A stretch of 64,000 bases of DNA from Stictocephala bisonia (Eukaryota; Arthropoda; Insecta; Hemiptera; Membracidae): positions 1,958,015 through 2,022,014 of the forward strand of contig JAQJVL010000084.1 of NCBI GenBank assembly GCA_035578905.1, given 5' to 3'. The stretch's first letter is position 1, and every line of letters begins with the position of its first letter. The notes below the pieces were generated by a model. The model saw nothing but the letters and a program-made list of their open reading frames with translations, was not told the origin of the DNA and did not search any database. A program made the position numbers and the translations under genes. Shown in pieces: positions 23,641 through 36,232 of this stretch.

Positions 23641-24394
23641 TCTTAACTTTAATTATAAACGAGATTGACTTAAGAATAACGTAGCTTTCTCAATTGAATT
23701 TAGCCAAATATTAGTTTGTGGGCTTCTGGGAGCTATATGTTGGTAAAGGGTTTCGTGTGATATATATTTTGAAAAGGAGTTTTGTAGTATTTTTGGAGTT
23801 ATATTTGTGTGTATAGCAGATTCTTAAATAGTGTTTTGTCATTACTACCTGTAAAACTTCTTCCTTTACGGTGGACGAGTTCTTTCATTTCCTAAATCCC
23901 GCAATACACAGTAAAATATAAATAACTTTAGTGAATTCTAACATTGTAAGGCCTTTGAAAATTTCAGTTTTGATTTTTATGTAAGTTAAAATATTATTCT
24001 TTAGGAATATTATTTTTTTATTTAATACATTATATTATTTTCAGAAGGTTCTCCTAAATACTTTTTACTTTTGCTCATTATATCATTTAATTTTTAAATT
24101 TATATATATTTTTAAATGAATATAGGATAAAGTGTATTTATTAATTGTACATTCTCTAGAGGGAATAGTACTAGGATAATATTTTATTGATACCTTGTTT
24201 TATTTATGATAATTGTCTTTCCCTATACGAATTAAACAAGGAGGAACGTTTAAAAATATTTACAAAAACTGTTCAATGATCTGGTATTATGAAACTCTCG
24301 AATGATTTCATATGACTTTTATAAGTAAAGTTTCATTTGAGTGTAATGTAATGCCACCATCGTGATTCGTCAGTGAAATTGTACACCACGTAGT
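23641..24394. other. AT-rich, nothing identified
   Basis: No supported feature. Confidence 0.4.
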
Positions 24395-24505
24395 TAGTCA
24401 GGCCTGACCAGGGGAGCTCTGATGAAAGGGGGCCTGTATCAATTGTGTTAATCAGGAGGTCCACAATTGGTCCCCTTGTTGGAGGTTCCTATTTGCTCAC
24501 AAACC
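24395..24505. repeat. Dispersed repeat, copy 1
   Basis: GGGGGCCTGTATCAATTGTG, TTAATCAG, TCCACAAT and GCTCACAAACCTC occur in the same order as in 26098-26240. Family unknown. A GC-richer block in AT-rich surroundings. Confidence 0.6.
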
Positions 24506-26097
24506 TCAATTCGTTTCTTTGATTAACTATTGAGAAACTTACTGTTCTATAATGTTCAAATTCCACGAACGTATTAAATCAACAATTTTATCAGCACACA
24601 TTTTACCCGGAATATGGTAGTTACCAACACTTTAATAAAAAACTTAATTTTCAGATTTCGAAAAAGAGAGAACATTTATCTTTTATTGACAAAAGACTAC
24701 TGCTCGACATTGTTGGATATGGACAAACAGACTACAGAAAGAAACACAGTCGTTGTAATTGTGAATAAATTATCAATTTACTCAATTTACTTGCTAATTG
24801 ACTTGCTAATAAAAGATGGTTAACTCAGGGACTATTTAATTTTTATTAAAGGTGACGAAAACGTTTTTGGATCGTTCAGGAATATGTTTGGTCTAAAACA
24901 TCGATTTATGGTCACAATATGCCCATTATTCCTCTAATGTGGATCATTTAGAGGAAATAATCCATTAGAGATTTAAATTTGCTTACAAACTTTGAGCTTT
25001 TCACAAAGTATGATTAATTTAACCCCGCACTAATTATTTTGCTGTAATGATATTGTTTATTGTGTATAAAACCAGTATTGTATCAAGTAAATAATGTTAC
25101 AAATATTGTTTATTATTAGGATATTTGAAAAAGTTGTGACAAGTTCATTAACTTAAAGTTTGTTGTAACTAAAAATATGAGCCAATGTTTTATAATTAAT
25201 GTGACGACAAATTATGTAGGCTATTCGTAAAAAAACCAAGTTTTAATGACAATTTTCTGGTCAAGAGACGGAAGTCTGCAAACAACTAATTGTTTTTTGT
25301 TTTTTAGCTTTTTGATAGTAAACCGAGCGTTGACGCACTTGGAATATTGATATAGTAAGAGAGTTATGGCGTCTTATATTGCTATTTTAGATTAGTTTTT
25401 TAATTATAAAATTACGTTTGTGTAAAGATAAAAACAAATTGATTTTACACACTAAAAATGTAATTAAAAATATATAGCTTATGCAATAGGATCATTGATT
25501 TGGTAAATGTGATTTACCGAAATGCATTTTGAGCTTTTATTGTAACTACAGTTGTGTTTTGTATCCTTAATTCCTTTTTGTATTTTGGAGGTTACATTTA
25601 AGCAATTGTACTTTTTTTCGGATACATTCATCAATTTAATTTTTTAGTTTTATTAACATCTTTGCTTAGCCACCGAGAAGTAAGAAACAGTGGTGTCATT
25701 AAATAGTGCACTGAATTGGTGTCGGGAATTTAACAATTTGGAATGTTGAGTGTAGTTTTCTAGTTGAACGGGTTGGTGGCAGGGCCAACACTGATGTAGT
25801 ATTTATTCCTTATTCCCCTCTATACGTATCCTTAAGGATAAACGTAGTGACTGCTGTTATTGCGTGTTTACAGAAATGTAGATAAATTGTAATCAATTTA
25901 TAACTGCCAGCTGAAGGAGAAGGTGACCTTTGTTTTTTATAAGGTTACACTCAGTTAAATGTAGTAATAAGAAATCAAATGTTAATATAGAGGATTTTAT
26001 CTGTAAACATTTACAGGTTAAACTATAAGTTTATGGTAAAGTCAGTTGTTTCTGTATTGTGTCCACAAGAGGATTACATTGCATTAAATGATTTATA
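24506..26097. other. AT-rich, nothing identified
   Basis: No supported gene. The 69-codon frame at 24614 has no recognised motif. Confidence 0.45.
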
Positions 26098-26240
26098 GCA
26101 CTAATCACAGGCCAGACAGTACAGGCAAACGGTCCCCGATCAAAGGGACCTGTGTCAGTCGTGTTAATCAGTGTCGCTCCACAATAGGTACCCCTAATGG
26201 AAGCTCTTGTTTGTAAGCCCTCGTCTAATTTGTTTATGGT
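26098..26240. repeat. Dispersed repeat, copy 2
   Basis: Partner of 24395-24505: AAAGGGACCTGTGTCAGTCG, GTGTTAATCAG, CTCCACAATAGGTACCCC and TTTGTAAGCCCTC are collinear with it. Confidence 0.6.
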
Positions 26241-26589
26241 GCCTAAAAACGATAATAAGTATTGTTAAACGTTTTAAACGTTTAAAGCTTGAATATAATA
26301 ACATTAAATACATACCAACTACACTAAAAGTAAGACTTTTTATTATTAAATTATATAATACATTTTTAAAATAAGAAAATAATTGGTGCAAAAATGAGTT
26401 CAAACCTAATTATTATTAAAACATAGAAGTTATGAGGCAACGCATCTTGGTTTTATATTTTAAAGCCCATCTAGCTCTTTTGAACTCCACATTATTTTTA
26501 ATCAGACACTCTTGAACTCCTCTTATAGGCCTAGTGACATCAACAGGATCTTTAATGGTTATTTTTTGACATTTTTAGCTATTTGATTG

Positions 26590-26715
26590 CTTAATATTTA
26601 TATATATATATATATAAAAAGAACTACACTTAGCAATCGTTTCTTGATTTTTTAATGTTTAAAATCGATTTCGGTCTCGAAAAACCATCATCAGTTTAAC
26701 ATAGAATTAATTAAT
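26590..26715 (-). ncRNA. Hammerhead-ribozyme-like core near a (TA)n tract
   Basis: On the minus strand CTGATGA (26694-26688) is followed after one T by stem II GGTTT-TTCG-AGACC (five pairs, UUCG-type loop) and GAAA (26672-26669). The flanks ATGTTAAA before the core and TTAAACAT after it can pair in 7 of 8 positions as stem I; stem III would be minimal. The extra T between CTGATGA and stem II departs from the canonical core. Such motifs are known in Penelope-like elements and retrozymes; no Penelope RT was found nearby. A (TA)n run lies at about 26600-26617. Confidence 0.4.
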
Positions 26716-28606
26716 TTATTGGTTAATTAATTAATTATTTGAAAGAATATTCACTGTTAAAATCGTTGACAATTTGATAAACTACAACTTTGACCGTGAG
26801 TAACAAGACTTCATAGACACTATTATGATTTAAAAATATATTTTCCAAGTTTCATCCTAAATTAATGAAGTTCATCTCTGAACAGGCATTGGAAAATAAA
26901 CTATCGTAAATAATATGTTTTTAACAATATTCTTTAAATTTGTACAATGAAAGTATATCACGGAAAGTATAAAGCCAACTTACTTGCTTGAGTAATTTGA
27001 ACACAATAACAATGTGGAACAATGGAACCGCTTCCTTTAATCAAGTCTGTTCTTTATCAGTGTTCGTGACCAGCCGGGCTTTATACTTACGTTATTTACA
27101 GAGGCTTTGAATATCACAACAAAGACACCAGTTTTTTCATAATTTTGCATGATATGAGGATTTTACCTTAATGCCACAACGTATACATTAGTGAGAACAC
27201 AAAGATCTTGCAAAAATTCTTGTTAAAAATCCAGGAAAAATTTTCTATCAACTGAAGTTTTGACATTGACATTTTGGCATATTACGAATAATAACAAGAT
27301 ATTGAATGGAAATATTTTTAATTTGAACGAATCTAGATAAAAAACATAAACCAATTTAACAAAACATTTCTTCCAATCTCAAAATAAAACATAAAATTTC
27401 AATAAAACTAGCGTAGTAACTTGAATGTTTTTTACAAATATTTCACACCTACAAACAAGAAAATCTCTTGATGAGGCAAAATTAGTAAGAAATATATCAA
27501 TGTGTTATAATGAATATAATATGTACAATAATAATTCCTTGTATACTTAAGGAGTACCTAATTAAACCCGACATTTAGGAAACATTTGATGAAAAAGGTC
27601 ATTTTTAGATTTCTACCCTAAGATTTTAATGTAATACAATTATGTTAAAACGTGGACTTAAAAGTGAAATAGAAGAGTTTAAAAACCGTTTATATTGAGT
27701 TTCTTATACTTTGCTAAATGAACTATTTGTTTTTTCAATATCCACTGTGTATGAATATTAGTATATAGTTCAAATATGTTCTATTCCCATTTTTCTAACA
27801 AGTTCAAAAATGGTTAAAAACGGTTATGATTTGTAAATGAGAATTTACGGAAAATTAAGACGTATTCTCGTTTAAGCCTGAATCTTCACATTTTTCTTAA
27901 TTCAAGGCTTTATTAGTATAAAAATCTCGTTTGATTTAATCTTTTTAAATATTTCACTAAGTATTTTTAAAATATTCTTCTGTGTATAAAGAATTTTACA
28001 AGACCAACTATACAGTTAGATTAAGTTTGTAAGAATTCCAATTTTGAATATTGTTTAGGGGCTTTGGGACGTAACATTTTGGCATGCGTTGTCACCGCAC
28101 GTCCCAAACTCATTTGCCATGAGTTTATAACCTTGTTCTGATAAATGTCTTATCGTTTTACTTTTACAAACATTTATCTTTTAGTAAAAAGTGTTTATTT
28201 ATTTTGTGTTAAACTAATATATCACTGAGATAAATCTTTCCTTTTAACCAAGACGTATTTTTACAAACATTTCTCACACCTACAAACAACAACAAGCTTT
28301 TATAAGGCAAAGTTTAGTAAGAAATATATCAAAGCCTTCGTTTTTTACAGTCCCTAATTTAGTCTTCTGTCTAATAATTCACATACTATAATTTTTTTTA
28401 AAACTTTTATGATAAAATATCAACTTTGCGAACCCCACACTAGGTACACCAAATACTCTTAAAAGACTGTTTTTCTAAGCTAAAATTAATAAAACAGTAC
28501 ACCATTTTGGTACATGAAACAGAACGATTTTTATTTTTTCGTTGTTGAAAAAATCATCTGTTATCAAATATGATATAATACTAAAATATTGGTATTGTTA
28601 AATCAT
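26716..28606. other. AT-rich, nothing identified
   Basis: Only a small inverted pair (AGTATAAAGCC near 26963 and GGGCTTTATACT near 27077) was noticed. Confidence 0.4.
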
Positions 28607-28860
28607 TCTCTCCACTACGTGATGAGATGATGGTAGTATGATTGGGTAGAGGTATTCCGGACTATCTTCAAGGTTCAGTAGTCTCGACTTGAGTTTAATA
28701 CTGCTGTCTTCATCGATGAATGTATTTATTCTGCTTAATGCTTTGTATTTTAGGTTATTGTCAAAACTATCCTTTTGGATTAATTTTAAGAGTAGTCCTC
28801 TGCCGATTTGAATTCTTCTGAACTTATATAAGCTTCTGATTTGAAGTTATTCTGGTCAAA
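28607..28860 (-). repeat. Second copy of BEL pre-integrase segment
   Basis: Nearly collinear with 30115-30365 on the same strand, with scattered substitutions and small indels. Translated, it ends in YPIILPSSHHVVERM, the conserved lead-in to the BEL integrase zinc finger. It therefore comes from another copy of the same element placed downstream of the first. Confidence 0.85.
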
Positions 28861-29135
28861 GAGAAACCTGTGGTTCAAAATAAAAGAAGTATTGTCCTGT
28901 TAGTATAACCAATCACACATTTTCCCAAATTCTCCCCCATTTCGAAATCCATTTTCGAAAGAACTCTTCACACGTCTAATCGGATAACTTGTTTGACCTT
29001 CTTCCAGATTTTGTTGTAACTTCCGGTTTTGGTTTATCCGTCTTAAGTTGTGGTACATTTGTCTCTTGATTATCACTTCGTCGTAACCGATTCAAATCAC
29101 CAGTTTTAGTTTGACGATATATCCAATGAGTAGAG

Positions 29136-29290
29136 TCATTGCATAGGCCTCACGAGTACTCCATATTTGGTTTTGACATGGACTATTCTTGTTATGTTGT
29201 CTTTTCCTGGTAACACTTTATCAAACAATCCTAAAAGCCAATTGATACGTTTCTTATCTTTATTGTGTGCCAGAACGATTTTTCTTCTTT
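29136..29290 (-). pseudogene. BEL/Pao DUF5641-like C-terminal domain
   Basis: The minus frame reads INWLLGLFDKVLPGKD then RIVHVKTKYGVLVRPMQ and a TGA stop. The pattern (W.LG.....PG.D...R...VKT..G...RP) is that of the domain at the end of BEL/Pao pol proteins. Confidence 0.8.
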
Positions 29291-29394
29291 GATCCCAAAA
29301 ATCCTAGAGATTCCTTACTAAACCTAGATTTTAATCGTAATTTAATCCTCTGAAAATGCTACCATCTTGATTTCAAACTTTTTTTTCTAATGTA

Positions 29395-29640
29395 TCTAGG
29401 TCTGAAACGTCATTTCCTTGAATACTCTGTAAAATAATAGCAGGTGTTAGAGGTTTCAATTCGTTAGTTTCTTCCGATACGTAAGTAAGCATCGCGCATT
29501 CACACTCGTAGAGTAGTGTATAAGTTCTTCGTAGCTCAGCAATGCACTCCCTTTTCCTTAGAAGTTGTTTTAAAATTTTAACTAGCCACTCCCAAAACCC
29601 TCCCCTCCAGGGTGAAGCTGGTGGGTTGAATTTCCATACT
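29395..29640 (-). pseudogene. BEL/Pao integrase, post-core block
   Basis: WKFNPPASPWRGGFWEWLVK and LKPLTPAIIL appear in order, matching the W.F.PP.AP..GG.WE and L(R/T)PLTP motifs after the integrase core. It is separated from the core by a stop at about 29664. Confidence 0.85.
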
Positions 29641-29663
29641 GTAGAGTTCAGATAGAACTCATT

Positions 29664-29903
29664 CTATAATTTCTTCGAATCCAAAACTTTAAGTTGTTTG
29701 CTTAGACCAGTAAAATTAGTTCCGTTGTCTGAATAAATTACACTTATTCGTCCACGTCTAGCAATAAATCGCCTTAAAGCTTGAGTGAGCGCTTCCATGC
29801 TTAGACATTGCATGAGTTCAAGATGTACTGTGCGATAGACAGCGCATGTGAAGATTAGTACACAACACTTTTCACCACTTCTATCAATCAGTGGAACAGC
29901 CAA
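29664..29903 (-). pseudogene. BEL/Pao integrase core fragment
   Basis: A 79-codon open piece (the start codon is only the first Met). It contains GVDLAVPLI just upstream, CCVLIFTCAVYRTVHLEL and YSDNGTNFTG, which carries the second catalytic Asp of the DDE triad. The integrase would insert the element DNA into the genome; this fragment is isolated by stops and cannot do so. Confidence 0.88.
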
Positions 29904-30666
29904 GTCAACTCCTGTTACTTTAAAACAAGCTGAAATGTTAGTTATATCAGTAGGCAGTGGAGGTACGGGTGCTCCTAATGTTGCTGCGGTGTGTCTCTGT
30001 CAAGAAATGTACTTGTGTATAACTTCATAGATTGTTTTTCTTCCTTTGAGAATCCATACTTTTTCTCGTAGGATGACTAACTAGTAAAGCTTGATTTCCT
30101 GCATGTTTATTTTCTATATGGTATTGTTCAATAATTCTCTCCACTACGTGGAGATGATGGTAGTATGATTGGATAGAGGTATTCCGGACTATCTTCATGG
30201 TTCAGTAGTCTCGACTTGAGTCTAACAATGCTGTCTTCATCGATGAATGTATTCCACTTAATGCTTTGCATTTTAGGTTATTATCAAAAATATCCTTTTG
30301 GATTAATTTTAAGAGTAGTTCTCTGCCGATTGGAATTCATCTCAACTTATATCAGCTTCTGATTTGAAGTTATATTTCGAACTCATCTTTTATCATCCAA
30401 GCGATTGTTCTCGCTATCTACTTAGATATTCTTCTCCGAAGGGTTCTGCGATGGTAGGTGTTGTTTCTGTAGTATTGATAGTCACGACAGACTTTTTATT
30501 CTCTTTTTCAACTTCGCTCGTGTCAGGTGATGGGTTGCTTGAAAGCCATTCATCTTGAGGTAGAAACAGCCATGTAGGACTTGCCACCACTTAGAATTGA
30601 ATAATTGTTTGGAATTACATCCTCTGGAAAATAAATCCGCTGGATTAGCGTGTCAAGGTATATGGT

Positions 30667-31104
30667 TCAACTAAAAGGTTTTGTGAACCTATTAATTTCA
30701 TTCATCGTATTCTCAACAAATGCTGACCACTTTCCCTGTTTACCAATCCGGGTGAGAGCTACAGAGGAACCAAGCAAAAACAATACTGGTATGTCAGGGT
30801 GATCCAAATATTTCAGGGCTAGCAAAGGTAATCTTACGCCAATCAAAACACCCATAAGCTCTAGTCTTGGCATAGACATTGAATTTATTGGTGCCATTCT
30901 AGATTTTGCTAAGATTAAGTTGATATGTACTTGTCTATTAATTTCCGTTCTTAAAAATACACAGCTACCAAAAGCATCCTTACTTGCGTCACAGAAAACA
31001 TGAATATTACTAGTTTCATTAATAAAGATTCTTCTGCTCATCTTGTAGTATTCTTTCTGCATCTCTTCTGGTAACTCGTCATCCCAGCCTGCCTTAACAA
31101 CCAA
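30667..31104 (-). pseudogene. BEL/Pao RNase H domain fragment
   Basis: A 145-codon open piece on the minus strand. After WDDELPEEM (end of RT) it has HVFCDASKDAFGS with the first catalytic Asp, then ILAKSRMAPI and PRLELMGVL, the canonical BEL RNase H sequence. The later SDS-like catalytic step is altered (LLGSSVAL). It is the longest continuous coding piece of the relic. Confidence 0.9.
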
Positions 31105-31582
31105 GTTTTCTGCAAAATCAATTTAGGAACTAACGCCACATGTGCAGTCAGACCAATGGGGTCAAATATCTTCTGGGTGCATGAGAGCAAAGTTCATCTG
31201 GTCAGTTCTATTGGCTTCAGTTTCAAAAATGATGAATTACAGCACAACTCGTTCTATAAAAGAACCATTTTTACCACAAAATATTCTCAACATATTCTTC
31301 AGATGTGAAAAGACCATTGCCTGCCCAACCTCTTATATTGAAACCACCTTGTTCTAACATAAGGATTGTGTTTTGTTAATGAACTTCTCCTGCTCATTGA
31401 TTGTGTGTGGAATTTTTTTCTGTTTCAGAAATTACACATACATAGTAAAGTAAATAAAAAAATTAAAAAAATAAGAACGTTTTGGCTATTTAATAAATCT
31501 ATTCGAATTTAAATCAACATATTGGGCCGACATAAAAAAATATATATTTACGTCAATACAAATATTGGGCCAACACATTTGG

Positions 31583-31942
31583 ACCGGGTAGGCAGATGCC
31601 ACCGTTGAGGCCGTCCAGAGAAAATTCCTTTCAAGGATGGAGTGGAAGTTTCCGGAGCTTCGTGAAGTGGAAACTGAATTTATCCTTATTAGCTCGTCAA
31701 CCTGTTACTGACCAATTCTTTACAGAGTGCTTCATGGCAGTGTGTATATTGGTCTAAAAGTTTCAGAATATACCTATAACTTAAGAGATCCATTTGTTTG
31801 CTCATTTTCTGGGATGTGTGATTCAGTGGTCAGAAGTGTTAACATTGCAAACATACTTCACAACCTAGGTTGTTCCGATAACCATAGTGGCCGATTTCTA
31901 AGGATAGTGAAAGCAGCATATAGTTCTTGCCTGTATGACTAA
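31583..31942 (+). pseudogene. LINE RT C-terminal relic
   Basis: The plus frame reads TVEAVQRKFLSRMEWKFPEL, matching the (V/L)E.VQR.F(L/T) helix near the end of Jockey/CR1-like ORF2. A frame change follows, then YRVLHGSVYIGLK...NLRDPFVC and the N-terminal-to-stop piece at 31727-31942. It is in opposite orientation to the adjacent BEL relic and only about 150 bp from its 5' edge. Confidence 0.5.
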
Positions 31943-34900
31943 ACTCACACTCAAACATATAAGCTCCAGCGTCTCAAGTGTTGCATGTAAGGGTCTCAAG
32001 CTTGTTCTGGACACTTACACGTTCAACTGATCCGTGAAGTAGCCAGTGGGTATAACATAAAACAATCGTACGCCTTGTGCACTGATATTTACTGAGAAAT
32101 ACGAAGTGATTGAAATACTCTTCAGATTTCTCACTTTGTAAACTTAATTCCATACGTCTTAAGTACAAATACATTCTATTCCTTGTATTTATATGTATTT
32201 GTTCTCTTATTGACAGTATTCACTCCACTCTTCAACACTAATCAAGTTAAGAAGAAAATATTCATCATACAAATGTTACATTTAAATGTAGAAATCATAT
32301 TTGTTTAGACAATAAATGTAGTAGTTTGCAATATAAAACTATTTAGTAATTATCTCTTACTACGTAAATATATATTTTTTATGTTATATGATAAATATCT
32401 ATTGTTTCTTAAATTGACATATATCGGTAGGAAAAAAGTACATTTCAAGTAATATATCTTTATCACAATATATCTACAATATCTTCATCAGGTCAGAGGG
32501 ATTCAAAAGGAATGAAACCACTGTTTAACTACACTACATGGAAGCAAATACCTTTTAAGTACTTAAATACATTATTTTTCTGTTTCTAGGTTTCTACTGT
32601 CATAACCAAACCATCATAACAGAGTGAAAGATCAGGTGTATTTGATTATAAATATTACTACAATAGAAATATTTTTTGGTTTAAGCTGATGAAATAACCT
32701 TTAACGATTGCTCGAAGGAAAAATACTGGTAATATATTAAAATGTAACTCTTTTGCTAGACGTATTTATTAATACATCAATTTTGAGCATTACAATTTGC
32801 ATAGTAATCTACAAAATAACGTTAACAATTACAATTAATTATATTATAATGCATATTAGTTAAAAAGAGACGATGTTTACTTTAAAATATGTACTTTTTA
32901 AACTTTTCCCTCTTTCCTTTAGTTTTCGAAACCTAATTAAATAAACACTGAATTAAATTGATAATCAACTGCAATAATAATAATTTATTTATTACTATTC
33001 GAGTTATTTTTTGTACGCAGTGCTATGTACAACTACTATGTGTGACTGTAGATAGGCATGTTAACCATGCAGATAACGATGGCTGGAACAAACCCCAGTC
33101 TCTCAACAATGTACACAAAGGTGATGCCTGAGGCAGTTCTCATTCTGTCCTGGACAAAGCATGCAAGCACAGTGTTCTGCGTAACGCCATCCAACAGTTT
33201 TGTTTCATGCTAAAATGCAGCTTTACTAACATTCTACGTATGTATTTGGTAAAGTTTTATTTTACTGACAATTAACCAAATAAATTAAAAATCATTAAAG
33301 TGACTAAAATGCATTCTTCTATATTCTGTATGAATTGGATAAATATTTTATTTTGAATTCCCGTTTTGTATTCATAATGATATATAGTTTCATTGTAATT
33401 GTAATAATTTACGCTGTATTTAAACTAAGAATTTATATACCAATATAGTTAACATTGGAAGTATTAAATTTTACGATGATTTTACAAACGATAAATTAGT
33501 ACTAATTTATTGGAACATGAACATTGGTATTGATTACGAACCTTTACATCGAATCTATTCTAAAAATATTGTCACAACTGTATAGTAAAATTACTCAGAA
33601 CTCAAGTAACAACGACCTATTTTAATTGTAGAAAGAAAAATTTCATAAAATGGTGTAATTACAAGTTAATTAATTTCAACGCTTATTCCTCCATTATTTT
33701 TTATTAATTAAACGTCTGGACTTAGTTTCAGATCGCTCTTACACTAAATACTGAAACTACGAGGAGTTTGAGAGTACTAAGAGCCACGGTAATTAGAACA
33801 TAGTTACCATGCTAGGACCAATGGCTTGACGATGTAAGCCAGCTGAAATTAAAGCTGTAACGTTACGTTTATTGATTCAGTCTATACAAATAAGACTGAA
33901 TAGTAATATTTGCACGTTAACAACAAATTCAACAATAGACCAACTTTCAAGAAAATTAAAAACATATGATATAAATTAAATAAATAACATAAATATATCA
34001 AATCAAAAGCAACCCCTGTACATTACTTTGTTGCCAGTCTTAGTATGAAATTAATGACAATTGTTTTCTTTTTGCCCATACAAAATTCATGAAAATAAAA
34101 AATAAGCTCATATATGTTGTATATATTAGAAAATATTTCACTTTCAGAATCACAGATGGAGCGAATTTCAAGAGATACTTATTTTTCACTGAAGAATTGG
34201 AGAGCATCTAGAATAAATCATTAAAGACATTTGGCCATTTCAGGGTGACAAAGGATGGCCAAAATGAAATTCCACCCTCAATTTATAAGGACAAACCGAG
34301 AGCGTTTTGTAGAAAATGAAAGAGTTTCACTGGGATATAATGTATTTTAAACTATATAGATCGATTAATTGATATAATGGAAAATTTTTATTTTGCTTCC
34401 AGAAGAATTATATATTAATAACACCAATGTATTAAACTGAAATATATATAAATTTTAAATAACTACCGTACTAGAGACTATATGTTTTTGTAATAGTATG
34501 TCAATATTTATGCTACTATAAAGAGTTTGTTAAAACGGGATATAAATTATAATTACTAATCAATGCATGTATGATTATATTATAGAAATGTTCAGAATAG
34601 TTTTTTTTGAAATCATTTCTCTTACGAACAATATTAAAAAATTGAATGAATAAACATACGAGTATTATGTGTTCGTATTCATTGGTATTGGTTAATTTTT
34701 AATTATTGAATTAACTCATCAGATAATTTTATTCATTGATGAATATTTATCCTGTGTTTGACCTTTAATGTTCAAATTAAATTTGATGGAAACATCTATT
34801 GACCTACATTATGGCCAATATACATAAATTAAGCACGATCTCATCTACAAATTAAAACATGGCTGCGCTCTCACAATAATGTATCATAAGTTAATACTTA

Positions 34901-36111
34901 AACATCAACATAACATAGATTTCTTTAAAGGTAGGTGTAGTATAATCCTGAGTTGTAAAACATATAAGTTTTATTTAAATATTCTACACATTTAAATCGT
35001 AGAAGTCATCTTGTTAGGTGCCATTTTAAATGCTTTCTGCTATAATCTGTTTCAATAGTATTTTCAGTTATATGAGTAAAACTTAAAACTTATAGTTAAA
35101 TAGTGTTTAAATATTTATAGTGAAATTATGATATACGAGTGCTATAAATATTATGACATAATAAAATCACAATAAAATATCAACTAAGCTCCAAAACGGT
35201 CCTTATAATTTCGTATCTTATCACATAAAAGTGTATTCACATTGATACAAAATAACTGATTATTCATTTGGTTAAGTGTGTTTGTCGTCTCGTTAGGGTT
35301 ACATTTTAATATTTTATTCCAATACATTTATTATATCATTGCACTGAATCCATTCATTCTTGAAATTTACTAGTTTATAAAAAAGTTAGAATACAAACTT
35401 TACGTTAACGATAAAATATTATACACCATTTATTCTTAAGACGTCAATCGTAGATATATGGGAGAATTAATGTGATGACTGTAGATTTTTTTTTTATTGT
35501 CATAAGTAATGTTATGTTGAAACATGAGTTGTTTCTTATATAGGTACAATTAAAGAAGATAATTAATAAATCCCTTTGTTTATTTTCACTGATATCTACA
35601 AGTGATTTTTAGATGTAGGCATGTTGCTGTTAGAATATCGAAGGCCACAGAAATAAAAAAATAATATAAGGTTATTACAGCCCATACAGACCCCTATAAC
35701 TGTTATTATTATTATAAGAAATAATTTGTAAATGTATAGTTCCAGTTTTGTACTAACAAATTTATAAAAAACGTTTTGATTATAAATACAAAACTAATAC
35801 TAAGGACTATGCTGATATGTACAAACTTAGCAGGACCAATAATATGTATATTTTTTTATATAAACAATTTTATGCTACATAAGATTTGCATTTTACAACG
35901 CTTTAAACACAAATTATATCCGTAAATACTATTTTTAATAAAATTATTACTAACTAAATAGTAGGGGCTTTAAAAGCTTTTAATATTGTAATGATTGAAG
36001 TAATATAATTAAAATAGTAACAATGCGTCATTTTAATGTTGAAATTTTAGAGGAAAACTAGGGCAAGTACTTTTTGTTAGGTAAAAAGGCCTGTTATCAC
36101 AATAGACTAGT
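31943..36111. other. Long AT-rich stretch, no gene seen
   Basis: Frames are short and AT-driven. No tandem repeat, tRNA box pair or protein motif could be supported. Confidence 0.5.
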
Positions 36112-36232
36112 GGCATGACCAGTGGGGTTGTTGGTTTCTGTGCAGGCAGGGTGGGTTTAGCTTGTTCAACAACGAATACCTAAACAACAGCATTGATTAA
36201 AGACTGTTACAATACACAACGACTTAATGCAC
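36112..36232. repeat. Dispersed repeat family, copy 1
   Basis: Collinear with 51840-51956: GTTGTTGGTTTCTGTGCAGG / CAGG..., TAGCTTGTT, AGCATTGATTAAAGAC and ACGACTT. Probably a SINE or MITE not otherwise recognised. Confidence 0.55.

Larger units (their letters stand above)
28607..31430 (-). mobile_element. BEL/Pao LTR-retrotransposon relic (3' half of pol)
   Basis: Minus-strand order: RT end (31430-31105), RNase H (31104-30667), connection region with PADLFSRGC (near 30610), integrase zinc-finger region (30365-29904), integrase core (29903-29664), integrase C-terminal block (29640-29395), and a DUF5641-like domain ending in a stop at 29136. That order is typical of BEL/Pao pol. Stops and frameshifts break it into at least six pieces. 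No gag or paired LTRs were recognised. A second partial copy of the zinc-finger region lies at 28607-28860. Confidence 0.88.
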
